Part shown: positions 18,041 to 27,479 of the stretch, in pieces
Layout: the number at the start of each line of letters is the position of its first letter
How positions within the stretch are numbered: position 1 is the stretch's first letter
From: an uncultured Arenicella sp.
GTDB taxonomy: Bacteria > Pseudomonadota > Gammaproteobacteria > Arenicellales > Arenicellaceae
Direction of reading: 5' to 3'
DNA: 62,389 nucleotides
NCBI GenBank assembly: GCA_938048185.1
Contig: CALIVT010000012.1
Coordinates: 1-62,389 of the forward strand
The notes under the pieces: model-generated
The model's database searches: none
The model's input: the letters and a program-made list of their open reading frames with translations, nothing else
What the model was told of the DNA's origin: nothing
Made by a program: the position numbers and the translations under genes

Positions 18041-19974
18041 TGCTCTCAAGCCTAGCGCAGTTTCACTTTATTCGACCCGAGTTTCTGTTTGTATTGCCGG
18101 GCGCACTGTTGTTTTGGTGGGCCGTCCAGCGCTTTAACAGAACAAGCGAATGGCAAGACCTTATTCCCAAGGAAATGCTGCTCGCGTTGCAAGTTGAAGG
18201 ATCGACACAATCGACTTGGTTGCGCTGGGCATGGCTGTTGGTATGGCTGCTTGCAGGCTTGGCGGCCGCTGGACCAACCTGGACCAAACAGGCCGTGCCA
18301 ACGCTGCAAAATCAAAATGCAACCATTATACTTTTAGACTTATCGCCCTCTATGTTGGCACAAGACCTAAAGCCTGACCGACTGACTCGAGCCAAATTTA
18401 AATTGATCGACATCTTGCGCCGTCAAGGTGACGGGCAAACGGCTTTAATCGCGTATGCCGGCGATGCACATACCGTTAGCCCTCTAACCGACGACCCTAA
18501 AACCATCGAAGCACTACTACCCGCACTGCACCCGAACATTATGCCAAGCCGGGGCAGCAATACGGAAGACGCCGTGCGCCTCGCGCAGCAGCTTTTGAAA
18601 GATGCGGGCTTAGCCTCAGGACAACTATTGCTCATTACAGACGGTGTTAGTAAGACCGCGCAAACGCTTATTAATAAAGAGCTAGCCAGCAACACCGACC
18701 TGTCGATTCTCGCGGTAGGCAGTAGTGAAGCCGCCCCTATTCCCGAACCAAACGGCGGTTTTGTGCGCAACAGCGCCGGTGAGATTGTATTGTCGAAGGT
18801 TGAGCGCAGCGCACTTCGCGCCTTTGCGAACCAACATCGCGGGCGCTTTGCTAGCGTCGCCAACGACGAGTCGGACATTGATCGTCTACTTAGTACCGAC
18901 TTTGAACGTGGCGAGCTATCCGATAACGCATTCTCGGATAGCTATGATGCTTGGGCAGATATGGGCCACTGGTTAGTGCTGCTCATGGTGCCATTGTTTG
19001 CCTTGTTTTTCCGCAAAGGTTTGGTCTATTGCCTACCGCTGGTATTTTTAATACCTGTCGATTCGCAAGCCCAAAGCGCGTGGAACGACCTGTGGAGAAC
19101 ACCCGATCAACAAGGCGCCAAGCTACTTGAACAAGAGCAGTACGGTGAAGCAGCAAACAAGTTTGAGCGTGAAGACTGGTCGGCGATCGCAAACTATAAA
19201 GCCGGCGACTATCAACGTGCCGCTGAGAAACTAGTCGGTAAAAAAGACCCGACAAGTATGTACAACCGCGCAAACGCACTCGCGCTCAGCGGCGAGCTAG
19301 AGCAAGCTCTAAAAACGTATGATGAGGTACTCGCAACGCAAGCGGACCACGCCGATGCGCAGCACAATAAAGCGCTGATAGAAAAATTGATCGAACAACA
19401 AGAACAAGAACCTCAAGGTCAAGAAGGTCAAGAGGGTCAAGAGGGTCAAGAGGGTCAAGAAGGCCAAGAAGGCCAAGAAGGCCAAGAGGGTCAAGAGGAG
19501 TCGGACTCTGAAAACGCCGACTCAAAAAACTCGGATTCCCAAGATTCCCAAAATTCAGAACCTCAAGACTCAGAGCCTGGAAATCAGCAGCAAGGCGACA
19601 CCGATCGCCAGCAACCACACAGCGGTGATGAGCCCCAAGACAAAGCGTCAGCTGATAAACAAGACAAAGCGTCAGCTGATGAACAAGACAACGCGTCAGC
19701 GGCCGAAGAATCAAAAGAGCCTCAAAACCAGGATTCGACTCAAAACAGCGAGCAGTCAGCGCAAGAACCTGCAAGCGAAGAAGAAGACGCTCAGGCAGGG
19801 CAAGCCCAGCTAGACGCCAGTCCAGAACCGCTCAAAGATTCCAGCGAACAGTGGTTGCGCAGCATACAGGATGATCCTAGCGGCCTGCTGCGACGAAAAT
19901 TTGAATACCAAACTCGGCTGCGACAACAACTCGGCCAAGAGCGCTCGCGCACGGGCGATCAGGAGCGATACTAA
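18040..19974 (+). CDS. BatB/BatC fusion: VWA plus TPR protein with repeat tail
   Basis: This 644-residue protein joins two Bat functions. Residues 1-340 form a BatB-like unit with membrane segments near 12-30, 62-78 and 305-340. Its VWA domain carries DLSPS at 100-104. Residues 345-435 contain TPR repeats (EQEQYGEAANKFE, YNRANALALSGELEQALKTYDE), as in BatC. A low-complexity acidic tail follows. It includes nine tandem copies of a 9-bp unit encoding Gly-Gln-Glu (19417-19497) and a partly repeated Asp-Lys-Ala-Ser-Ala unit. It ends with a Bat-like basic segment LLRRKFEYQTRLRQQ. Confidence 0.9.
   Translation: MLSSLAQFHFIRPEFLFVLPGALLFWWAVQRFNRTSEWQDLIPKEMLLALQVEGSTQSTWLRWAWLLVWLLAGLAAAGPTWTKQAVPTLQNQNATIILLDLSPSMLAQDLKPDRLTRAKFKLIDILRRQGDGQTALIAYAGDAHTVSPLTDDPKTIEALLPALHPNIMPSRGSNTEDAVRLAQQLLKDAGLASGQLLLITDGVSKTAQTLINKELASNTDLSILAVGSSEAAPIPEPNGGFVRNSAGEIVLSKVERSALRAFANQHRGRFASVANDESDIDRLLSTDFERGELSDNAFSDSYDAWADMGHWLVLLMVPLFALFFRKGLVYCLPLVFLIPVDSQAQSAWNDLWRTPDQQGAKLLEQEQYGEAANKFEREDWSAIANYKAGDYQRAAEKLVGKKDPTSMYNRANALALSGELEQALKTYDEVLATQADHADAQHNKALIEKLIEQQEQEPQGQEGQEGQEGQEGQEGQEGQEGQEGQEESDSENADSKNSDSQDSQNSEPQDSEPGNQQQGDTDRQQPHSGDEPQDKASADKQDKASADEQDNASAAEESKEPQNQDSTQNSEQSAQEPASEEEDAQAGQAQLDASPEPLKDSSEQWLRSIQDDPSGLLRRKFEYQTRLRQQLGQERSRTGDQERY
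19417..19497 (+). repeat. 9-bp tandem array inside batB/C gene
   Basis: Nine direct copies of GGTCAAGAG and close variants (GGCCAAGAA) encode Gly-Gln-Glu repeats. The frame is kept because the unit is three codons. Such arrays change length by slippage, so the copy number may vary between strains. Confidence 0.9.
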
Positions 19975-19977
19975 GTT

Positions 19978-21648
19978 ATGACTACTCGTTACGCCACCTA
20001 TTCCAGCGTCATTCTGTTTTTCTCAATGTTGCTATACAGCCTTAGTGCGGGCGCGGCAAGCCTAAGCAGCACGGTGAACAGAAACACACTTTCAACCAAC
20101 GAAACGTTAACCTTGACCGTTACGTCGGACGAACAGGTGAACGCCTCCTTGCTAGATCTGACACCCTTAACGCAAGACTTTCAGGTACTTAATTCCTCGC
20201 CGCAAAGTAGCACGTCATTCTCTAGCGTTAACGGCAGAACAACCACCGTCGCCTCAACAGTTTGGACAATCACACTGGTGCCAAAACGAGAAGGCTCGCT
20301 GGTGATTCCCGCGCTTAAAGTAAACAACGCTGAGAGCAAAGCAATCACCGTCACTGTGGACAATTCCAAGCAGGTAAACTCGGCTGCGCAGCCCCTGCAA
20401 GCCTGGGTTATCGCCAGCGGCAATCAAGTCTACCCTTCACAGCAGTTGCTCGTGGAGGTTGAACTGTCGGCCGCCGCCGATGTCAGAGATCTCAATGGCT
20501 CACCCTTGCTGATCAAAGGCGCCGAGGTTGAGTCTCTTGGACAACAGACATTTCAACGCATCGACAATGGGGTTGCGCGACAAATCGTGAGCCTAAAATA
20601 TGCGGTATTTGCGAACACCCCCGGGGAAATCATTATTCCGGTGATGACGTTCACTGGTATTCAAGGCGGTCAACGTAGCTTTTTCGCAAACCGAGGCAAG
20701 CAAGTTGTCGCGCGCACCGAACAAATGAACATCAAAGTATTGCCCCAGCCCAGCGGTGCGCCCCACCCTTGGTTTCCAGCTGAAGAAGTTACAATTAGTG
20801 CAGCTTGGTCAGGCGATAAATCGACACTCAAAGCGGGTGTACCGATCACCCGAACAATCACGATTACGGCCAAAGGTCAGGCTGCCAGCGTCATTCCGCC
20901 GCTTATTCATCCGAATAATCCCGAGGCGTTGAAATCTTATAGGGATCAGGCGCAACTCACTTCAACACCAACGGAAAATGGCTTTCTCTCCACACGAGTA
21001 GAATCAGAAGCCCTAGTCGCGAACAGCAGTGGCGAAATCACACTGCCCGAACTCAAGGTGCACTGGTGGAATGTGAACGCTAACGAATGGGAAGTTGCAA
21101 CGCTCGCTGCGCAGACCTTAACGGTGAGCGGGGCCGCGACAAATACTGTCGCGCCACGTATCGACCCTTCGCCACCGATAAACGTGCCTCTGAGCTCAAG
21201 CAAGAATTGGCTTTGGCCCTCGATAAGCGGTTTATTTGCATTACTTTGCTTAGTTCAAACCGTTGTAATTTTACGTATGAGGCGCTCGCCGGTCGCAAAT
21301 GAACCGCACACGCACGAGAACCTACCCGAGGCAAAACGTTGGCGGGCACTTCAGGCAACTGTACAGGCTGGCGACGCCTTAACAATACGCAAAGCAATAC
21401 TGAGCTGGGCGCAATCGGCAATGCCGAACGAGACACCCGTTACCCTGATGCGCTTAATAGAGTTAGGCCAGGACGATGAGTTAGTGGCGGCGATACAGTC
21501 GCTGGAGCACGCCTTGTATAAAGGTCAAAACAATTTCCGAGTCAGCTTACTAAAAGAGCCATTAACTCGTTTACGTGCACGCTTAGCAAATACCAATCAC
21601 CATTCTAAACCGGCCTCGGCCTTGCCGCCTCTCTATAAAATTACTTAG
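19978..21648 (+). CDS. batD: BatD family protein (oxygen tolerance)
   Basis: This is a 556-residue exported protein. A signal peptide is followed by beta-rich domains to about residue 400, typical of BatD (Pfam BatD, oxygen tolerance). A single membrane segment at about 414-432 (WLWPSISGLFALLCLVQTVVI) and a short cytoplasmic helical tail follow. It is the last gene of the Bat operon, 3 bases after batB/C. Bat genes have been linked to oxygen tolerance and envelope integrity, but the biochemical role is unresolved. Confidence 0.9.
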   Translation: MTTRYATYSSVILFFSMLLYSLSAGAASLSSTVNRNTLSTNETLTLTVTSDEQVNASLLDLTPLTQDFQVLNSSPQSSTSFSSVNGRTTTVASTVWTITLVPKREGSLVIPALKVNNAESKAITVTVDNSKQVNSAAQPLQAWVIASGNQVYPSQQLLVEVELSAAADVRDLNGSPLLIKGAEVESLGQQTFQRIDNGVARQIVSLKYAVFANTPGEIIIPVMTFTGIQGGQRSFFANRGKQVVARTEQMNIKVLPQPSGAPHPWFPAEEVTISAAWSGDKSTLKAGVPITRTITITAKGQAASVIPPLIHPNNPEALKSYRDQAQLTSTPTENGFLSTRVESEALVANSSGEITLPELKVHWWNVNANEWEVATLAAQTLTVSGAATNTVAPRIDPSPPINVPLSSSKNWLWPSISGLFALLCLVQTVVILRMRRSPVANEPHTHENLPEAKRWRALQATVQAGDALTIRKAILSWAQSAMPNETPVTLMRLIELGQDDELVAAIQSLEHALYKGQNNFRVSLLKEPLTRLRARLANTNHHSKPASALPPLYKIT

Positions 21649-21724
21649 CTGGTCACCCTCTGATATTTCACTAAGCGATAAACACGGCTGTTGGAAAACA
21701 CCAGAGCCTAGTATTCGATCGGAA

Positions 21725-22285
21725 TTAAGGGCACGCGTCCAAACATAAGCGCACCGCACGTAAGGCCATTTTCTGCCAATCAAGCTCTTGGTTGGCACGC
21801 GCGTGATGACTGATACTTACATAGCCATGCATGATCGCCCAGATATCCATCGATGCCTGAATTCGGTCGGTACTGCGCCCGGTATCCTTTAGAAAATCTC
21901 CGGTGTTACTCAATAACTTACCGAACGCCCGGTCAGCGGCCGCGCGAGCGTCTTTTGATGGCGTGTAATTAGTATCGCTTTCACCAAAAATTAGTCGGTA
22001 GTGCGCCTCATTATCGACGGCCACTCGTAAATAAGCCTCACACCCTCGCATCACGTCGTCAACCTCTACTTTACCGTCTATTTGCACATCCATGGCGTCG
22101 TAGACCAAGTTAAAACCTTCGATATAGAGGGTATCTAAAATACCTTGCTTTCCCTGAAAATGACTGTAAATGCCAATAGTCGACAAGCCCGCAGACTTAG
22201 AGATCGCGCGCACGCTCAAGGCGCCAACCCCTCCTTTTAGAAAGAGTTGTGATGCGGCGTTTAAAATTTTAGTTCTAGAATCCAC
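21725..22285 (-). CDS. TetR-family transcriptional regulator
   Basis: This 186-residue one-component repressor has an N-terminal helix-turn-helix VRAISKSAGLSTIGIYSHFQGKQGIL at residues 25-50 and a helical ligand-binding domain behind it. The start is GTG at 22285. It is divergent from the flavin oxidoreductase at 22412. The 126-base gap holds two identical palindromic sites, which makes autoregulation and control of that operon likely. The ligand cannot be guessed. Confidence 0.92.
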   Translation of the reverse strand: MDSRTKILNAASQLFLKGGVGALSVRAISKSAGLSTIGIYSHFQGKQGILDTLYIEGFNLVYDAMDVQIDGKVEVDDVMRGCEAYLRVAVDNEAHYRLIFGESDTNYTPSKDARAAADRAFGKLLSNTGDFLKDTGRSTDRIQASMDIWAIMHGYVSISHHARANQELDWQKMALRAVRLCLDACP

Positions 22286-22303
22286 GGATAATATAAAGGT
22301 GGC

Positions 22304-22346
22304 TTGACAAACATAACATCGTTATCTTAGTATATAACACCGTTAT
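22304..22346 (+). promoter_or_regulatory. promoter with paired TetR-type operators
   Basis: Two copies of the palindrome ATAAC-N3-GTTAT lie at 22313-22325 and 22334-22346. They are spaced 21 bp apart, two helical turns. A TTGACA at 22304-22309 forms a -35 box. TAGTAT (22328-22333) is a likely -10 box between the two sites, so a bound repressor would cover the promoter of the flavin oxidoreductase operon. Confidence 0.75.
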
Positions 22347-22411
22347 ATTCCATTTAAGTTTTACTTAATGCTGGATACTAAGCAATCCAGAATATTTCAG
22401 CAAAAACCACC

Positions 22412-23839
22412 ATGAGCATGCAACACCTTGAAACCGATTACTTGATCATTGGCAGTGGCGCTGTCGGCATGGCGTTCGCCGACGTACTGTTAGCCGAGAC
22501 CGATGCAAATATCGTCATGGTTGACAAGCACCACAAACCCGGCGGCCATTGGAACGATGCCTATTCGTTTGTCACCTTACATCAACCGTCATCGTTTTAT
22601 GGCGTTGGCTCGCGTGAACTGAGTAGCAATACGCGGGATGAAGTCGGTCTGAATAAAGGCATGGCAGAACTCGCGTCTGGTGCCGAAGTCATGGCGTATT
22701 TTGATCAAGTCATGAAACATACTTTTCTGCCGAGCGGCCGAGTGACGTACTTTCCTATGTGCGACTATCATGGCGACGGCAAATTTTCATCGCTAATTTC
22801 GGATAAAAAATACACGGTTAACATCAATAAAAAGATCATCGACGGCACCTACTTTAAGACGTCTGTTCCCGCTACTCACACGCCTAACTTTGATATCGCC
22901 GAGGGTGTTGAGTTCGCGCCACTAAATCAGCTACCAAGCCTGCTTGAAGCGCGCGATGGCTATGTGATCGTCGGTGGCGGGAAAACCGGAATTGATGCGA
23001 TTTTGTGGTTGCTCGAAAATCAAGTAGACCCGGATGACATCACGTGGATTATGCCACGCGACGCATGGTGGGTAGATCGTAAAAACACGCAACCGCATCG
23101 CGACTTCTTTATGCACACAATCGGCGCACAAGTCGCTCAGGCCGAGGCAGTCGCCACCGCCGAAAACATCGATGATTTATTTGCACGGTTAGAGCAAGGC
23201 GGCGTATTAATGCGTTTGGACGAAAAGGTAAAACCTCAAATGTTTCACGGTGCCACGGTTAGCCGCGCAGAAGTCGAACAATTGCGCCGTATCAAAAACG
23301 TAGTTCGCAAAGGCCGTGTCACCAAGATTGACACAACCAAGATCCACTTCGCCGAGGGCAGCATAGCAACGACCGCCAATACCCTGCATGTAGATTGTTC
23401 AGCACGGGCTGTGCCAGTAACAGAAACCTATCCGGTGTTTGAAGGCAACAAAATTGTGGTGCAAACTGTACGCTCGTATCAACCCGTGTTCAGCGCGTCA
23501 TTTATCGCGCACATAGAAGCAAACTACGACGATGAGACGATTAAGAACGAAATCTGTCAAGTCGTGCCGCTACCAAACCACGACACTGATTGGATCATGG
23601 GCACCGCCGCGCAGATGAAAAACCAATACCGCTGGTCCAAAGAAGCCGGCCTGCGCGAGTGGTTACTGTCGAACCGGTTAGATGGTTTTACCGAGTTAGT
23701 GATGCCAAATGAAAATAATACAGTGGAGCAAAATGCGTTGCTGATGCGCTTGCGAGAAGCGGCACCTAAAGCCGCGGAAAATTTACCCAAACTCATTCAC
23801 GAGGCCATGATGATTCGTCAAGCCCAACCCTACGCTTAA
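22412..23839 (+). CDS. FAD/NAD(P)-binding oxidoreductase, flavin monooxygenase-like
   Basis: This is a 475-residue flavoprotein. The FAD-binding Rossmann motif GSGAVG lies near residue 14, followed by GGHWNDAYSFVTLHQPSSFYG. The latter resembles the region after the first motif in flavin-containing and Baeyer-Villiger monooxygenases. A second dinucleotide site is YVIVGGGKTGIDA near residue 186. No membrane segment. It is controlled with the DUF2855 gene by the divergent TetR regulator. A role in modifying or detoxifying a small hydrophobic compound is an inference. Confidence 0.8.
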   Translation: MSMQHLETDYLIIGSGAVGMAFADVLLAETDANIVMVDKHHKPGGHWNDAYSFVTLHQPSSFYGVGSRELSSNTRDEVGLNKGMAELASGAEVMAYFDQVMKHTFLPSGRVTYFPMCDYHGDGKFSSLISDKKYTVNINKKIIDGTYFKTSVPATHTPNFDIAEGVEFAPLNQLPSLLEARDGYVIVGGGKTGIDAILWLLENQVDPDDITWIMPRDAWWVDRKNTQPHRDFFMHTIGAQVAQAEAVATAENIDDLFARLEQGGVLMRLDEKVKPQMFHGATVSRAEVEQLRRIKNVVRKGRVTKIDTTKIHFAEGSIATTANTLHVDCSARAVPVTETYPVFEGNKIVVQTVRSYQPVFSASFIAHIEANYDDETIKNEICQVVPLPNHDTDWIMGTAAQMKNQYRWSKEAGLREWLLSNRLDGFTELVMPNENNTVEQNALLMRLREAAPKAAENLPKLIHEAMMIRQAQPYA

Positions 23840-23905
23840 CGACTAAGACCTAGCGCCAAGCCAGCGATTGGTGTTGATACTTAGAACACAAACGAGAAAT
23901 TAATT

Positions 23906-24988
23906 ATGCAAGAATTTCAAACGAATAAGAAAAATTTGAATCAAACGAGGCTGGTTGACACCACCGCTCAAACTATCCGTGACGGCCAAGTACTTGCAAA
24001 GGTTGATCGTTTTGCATTCACCGCCAATAACATCACCTACGCAGTAATGGGGAATCAGTTACGCTATTGGCAGTTCTTCCCTCCAAATGGCGATCACCCT
24101 GAAGAGTGGGGAATTATTCCAGTATGGGGCTTTGCGGATGTGGTTGAATCCAAGTGTGATGAGCTAGCAGTAGGCGAGCGCGTATTTGGCTACTTTCCAC
24201 CCGCGCATGAATTAGTATTAACACCCGCTAAAATATCGTCTACTACGTTTATAGACGCCAGCGAACACCGCGCGCACTTACCGCCCGGCTATAACGCCTA
24301 CCGCCGCGTACTCAACGAGCCTGGTTACGACCGAGCCAATGACGCCGAACGTATGCTGCTGTTCGTACTGCACTTAACCTCGTTTTGCATTCACGACATG
24401 CTACAAAGCAATGACTGGTTTGGCGCCAAACAGGTAGTAATTATCAGTGCATCGAGTAAAACCAGTACCGGCTTGGCGTATGGCTTGGCTGGTGACAAAC
24501 AAGCGCCACGCGTTGTTGGCCTAACCTCCAAACGCAATTCCGAGTTCGTCACCTCATTAGGTGCCTATGATGAGGTACACACCTATCAAGACATCACACA
24601 GATCGACGCCGATAAGCCAACCGTGATTATCGATATGTCCGCTAACACGGAAGTACTCAGTGCACTGCACAATCATCTGGGTGACAACATGCGTTATACC
24701 AGCAATGTTGGCTTAACCCATTGGGATGAGCCGCGCAGCACGGACGGCATAAACCAAGAACGCAGTCATCAATTCTTTGCACCCAGCGTTATTCAGCAGC
24801 GTATGAAAGATTGGGGAGCCGAAGAGTTTAGTAAACGTTCAACCGAGTACGTGATGCGCACCTCAAGCAAAAGCCGAGCTTGGCTGCAAGTAAAAGAGCT
24901 TGATGGCGTGCAAGGCTTAGCCGATGTCTACGCCGATGTGTGTGATGGCAAGATTGCCGCGGACCAAGGCCTAGTTGTAGTCATGTAA
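23906..24988 (+). CDS. DUF2855 family protein
   Basis: This 360-residue protein of the DUF2855 family has a fold related to zinc-less medium-chain dehydrogenases. Recognisable elements are FAFTANNITYAVMGNQLRYWQFFP at about residues 36-59 and a Rossmann-like VVIISASSKTSTGLAYGLA near 179. No catalytic activity is established. It lies 66 bases after the flavin oxidoreductase and is probably co-transcribed with it. Its last five codons belong to a 16-bp unit tandemly repeated beyond the stop. Confidence 0.85.
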   Translation: MQEFQTNKKNLNQTRLVDTTAQTIRDGQVLAKVDRFAFTANNITYAVMGNQLRYWQFFPPNGDHPEEWGIIPVWGFADVVESKCDELAVGERVFGYFPPAHELVLTPAKISSTTFIDASEHRAHLPPGYNAYRRVLNEPGYDRANDAERMLLFVLHLTSFCIHDMLQSNDWFGAKQVVIISASSKTSTGLAYGLAGDKQAPRVVGLTSKRNSEFVTSLGAYDEVHTYQDITQIDADKPTVIIDMSANTEVLSALHNHLGDNMRYTSNVGLTHWDEPRSTDGINQERSHQFFAPSVIQQRMKDWGAEEFSKRSTEYVMRTSSKSRAWLQVKELDGVQGLADVYADVCDGKIAADQGLVVVM

Positions 24989-25020
24989 AGTTGTCGTCAT
25001 GTAAAGTTGTCGTCATGTAA
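24973..25020 (+). repeat. 16-bp tandem repeat spanning the DUF2855 stop codon
   Basis: Three adjacent copies of AGTTGTCGTCATGTAA are present; the first has A for C at the seventh base. Each ends in TAA. The first copy is the true 3' end of the gene, so the stop codon region has been triplicated. Confidence 0.95.
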
Positions 25021-25058
25021 ACCACACTACCGACACAATCCAGCTAATGCAGAACGCG

Positions 25059-25406
25059 TTAGCTGCCGCGCGGAAAAGGAGTTCCGTAGCGCTCAGCGTA
25101 ATACCGCCCGATGTCGCGCGCGTTGTCAATAAATGACACATCTCCCGCCAGTAAAATGCCACAATTTTCGAACCTTGGACTGGTATCACTTAACACTAAC
25201 GTAGGGCAATTCTGATTGTCCGCCCCTAAGCGCAGCTGCATCATTGCTCGAGGCCGCTCAATGGTTTGATAAACAAGCTCGACGCTTTCTTTGATCGCTG
25301 GAAAGTAATTTAGCAACCCCCAAATTTCAGCACATTCAGGACAATATTCTCGGCGGCCTGAATCGACAAACCCCGGCGCTAACAAAAACAAGGTATCTTT
25401 AAGCAT
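25059..25406 (-). CDS. DUF3088 family protein
   Basis: This 115-residue protein shows the thioredoxin-like start LFLLAPGF and a CPEC motif near residue 22, typical of DUF3088. The family has no known function; the CxxC could be redox-active or bind metal. It is convergent with the DUF2855 gene and divergent from the DUF885 gene. There is no signal peptide. Confidence 0.75.
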   Translation of the reverse strand: MLKDTLFLLAPGFVDSGRREYCPECAEIWGLLNYFPAIKESVELVYQTIERPRAMMQLRLGADNQNCPTLVLSDTSPRFENCGILLAGDVSFIDNARDIGRYYAERYGTPFPRGS

Positions 25407-25465
25407 TGGACCCGTTCTTAGCCTCAGTTAAAACGATATTATAGCGTAGCCTTTGAGTCGATTAA

Positions 25466-25496
25466 TTGACAATGCACCTCGTAAACGTTTTATTGT
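25466..25496 (+). promoter_or_regulatory. possible promoter of the DUF885 gene
   Basis: TTGACA at 25466-25471 is a consensus -35 box. TTTATT (16-base spacing) or TATTGT (19-base spacing) could serve as -10. It lies about 40-70 bases upstream of the ATG at 25534. This is judged by eye only. Confidence 0.35.
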
Positions 25497-25533
25497 TACA
25501 ATCTGCTCAGTGTATTAATACTAGGAGTTTTTC

Positions 25534-27417
25534 ATGTACAAATTTTTAATAGCCACCATAGCAGCCTCATTGATGGTCAGTGGGTGCAATCAAGCCAGCG
25601 ACCCGGTTTCAAATGCCGAGGTAGAGACCAGCAAAGCCGACGAGGCGGGTGCGGCGGCTTTGAGCAAAAGCATCGCCGATGAATCTGAAAAAGCCAATGC
25701 TTTTTTCGAGCGGGTGTTTGAAGAGGCGGTTGCGCGCAGACCCGAGATACTCACTCAACTAGGCCGCAAAGACCGCTCTAATGAGTGGAACGACTTGTCA
25801 GACGAGTTTGATCAAGAGTCCTTAGAAATCACTAAAACCCAACTCGCCGAACTAAAACGTATTGATCGCAGTAAGTTAGACGACGCCACTGCGCTCAGCT
25901 ATGACTTAATGATGGAGTCGATGCAAAACGAAATCGCCGACGCAAAATGGCGCTTGTACAACTACCCAGTCAATCAAATGTTCGGCACTCATTCAGGCAT
26001 CGTATCGTTGTTGATCAATCAACATCGAATTAGCGATATTAACGACGCCGAGAACTATATTGCGCGCTTGAACGCGTTACCACAACATTTTGACCAGCTC
26101 ATCGACGGAATTAAAGCCCGCACAGCAGCGAATATCGTTCCACCAAAATTCGTCTTTCCACACGTTATTCGAGACAGTCAAAATATAATCAAAGGTGCGC
26201 CGTTTGATAACGGTGAGCAGAGTGCCCTGCTTGCTGATTTTAGTAAAAAAGTAGGCGCCTTACTTGAGAAAGAAGCGTCTTCGATAACGAAAGAACAACA
26301 CGAAAACCTGATCAACTCAGCGACTGACGCGTTACTTAAATCAGTCATGCCAGCCTATAAGAAGCTGATTGCTCACCTCACAGAGCTCGAAGCCAAGGCC
26401 AACACCGATGACGGTATTTGGAAGTGGAAAGATGGCGATGCCTATTACAATGTTGCGCTTAAACGCACGACTACGACTGACCTCACCGCAGATCAAATTC
26501 ATCAAATAGGCCTTGACGAAGTGGCTCGTATTCATAAAGAGATGACGGCTATTAAAGACGCTGTGAAGTTTGACGGCGACCTAAAAGCATTTATGCAGTT
26601 TATGCGTGACGATGATCAGTTTTACTACAGCAACGATCAAGCTGGGCGCGACCGCTATTTGCGCGAAGCAACAGAATTAATTGATGACATGAAAGCTAAG
26701 TCGGATGCCATGTTTATCACCAAGCCTAAGGCCGACCTACAGGTTAAAGCGGTCGAGGCATTTCGCGAACAATCAGCCGGTAAAGCGTTCTACCAAAGAC
26801 CCTCAGAAGACGGCTCGCGCCCCGGTTTATACTATGCAAATCTGTACGATATGAAGGCGATGCCAAGCTATCAAATGGCGGCTTTGGCGTATCACGAGGG
26901 CGTACCAGGTCATCACATGCAATTGGCAATTCAGCAAGAATTGCAGGGTATTCCAAAATTTCGAAAATTTGGCGGCTATACGGCTTATATCGAAGGCTGG
27001 GGCTTGTATTCCGAGTACCTACCGAAAGAATTTGGCGCTTACCAAGACCCCTATTCCGATTTTGGTCGCCTCGCGATGGAGCTGTGGCGTGCCTGCCGCT
27101 TAGTAGTCGACACTGGCATTCATGCGAAAAAATGGACACGTGAAGAAGGCATCGCATACTACAGCGACAACACACCTAATGCGGTATCCGACGGTGTGAA
27201 AATGGTGGAACGCCATATCGTAATGCCGTCGCAAGCAACCGCCTACAAGATCGGCATGCTCAAAATATTAGAACTGCGCGAATCAGCCAAAGCTAAGTTG
27301 GGCGACAAATTTGATATTCGTGAGTATCACGATGAAGTTCTTAAGTACGGCCCGCTGCCATTAAACGTGCTTGAAAAGAAAGTAGACAGTTGGGTTGCGT
27401 CTAAACAGAGTAACTAG
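25534..27417 (+). CDS. DUF885 family lipoprotein, putative metallopeptidase
   Basis: This is a 627-residue exported protein with a lipoprotein signal ending in MVSGC at residue 18. The long helical DUF885 domain carries a zinc-peptidase-like motif HEGVPGHH at residues 454-461. A Glu-rich YIEGWGLYSEYL, which probably provides the third ligand, follows. Family members are often annotated as periplasmic peptidases of dicarboxyl or oligopeptides, but few have been tested. It is probably a single-gene transcription unit, with a terminator directly after it. Confidence 0.88.
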   Translation: MYKFLIATIAASLMVSGCNQASDPVSNAEVETSKADEAGAAALSKSIADESEKANAFFERVFEEAVARRPEILTQLGRKDRSNEWNDLSDEFDQESLEITKTQLAELKRIDRSKLDDATALSYDLMMESMQNEIADAKWRLYNYPVNQMFGTHSGIVSLLINQHRISDINDAENYIARLNALPQHFDQLIDGIKARTAANIVPPKFVFPHVIRDSQNIIKGAPFDNGEQSALLADFSKKVGALLEKEASSITKEQHENLINSATDALLKSVMPAYKKLIAHLTELEAKANTDDGIWKWKDGDAYYNVALKRTTTTDLTADQIHQIGLDEVARIHKEMTAIKDAVKFDGDLKAFMQFMRDDDQFYYSNDQAGRDRYLREATELIDDMKAKSDAMFITKPKADLQVKAVEAFREQSAGKAFYQRPSEDGSRPGLYYANLYDMKAMPSYQMAALAYHEGVPGHHMQLAIQQELQGIPKFRKFGGYTAYIEGWGLYSEYLPKEFGAYQDPYSDFGRLAMELWRACRLVVDTGIHAKKWTREEGIAYYSDNTPNAVSDGVKMVERHIVMPSQATAYKIGMLKILELRESAKAKLGDKFDIREYHDEVLKYGPLPLNVLEKKVDSWVASKQSN

Positions 27418-27434
27418 TCTTCAATGAGCAAAGG

Positions 27435-27469
27435 GTCGCTCCAGCGCAGTTGGAGCGATCTTTTTCTTT
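27435..27469 (+). terminator. intrinsic terminator after DUF885 gene
   Basis: The stem GTCGCTCCA (27435-27443) pairs with TGGAGCGAT (27451-27459) around a 7-base loop. CTTTTTCTTT follows, so it ends plus-strand transcription before the convergent gene at 27480. Confidence 0.85.
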
Positions 27470-27479
27470 ACGATCAAGG

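Noticed and set aside
19286-19774. Long minus-strand ORF opposite batB/C
   Set aside because: It is a shadow of the repetitive acidic tail; the Leu-rich product has no start signal.
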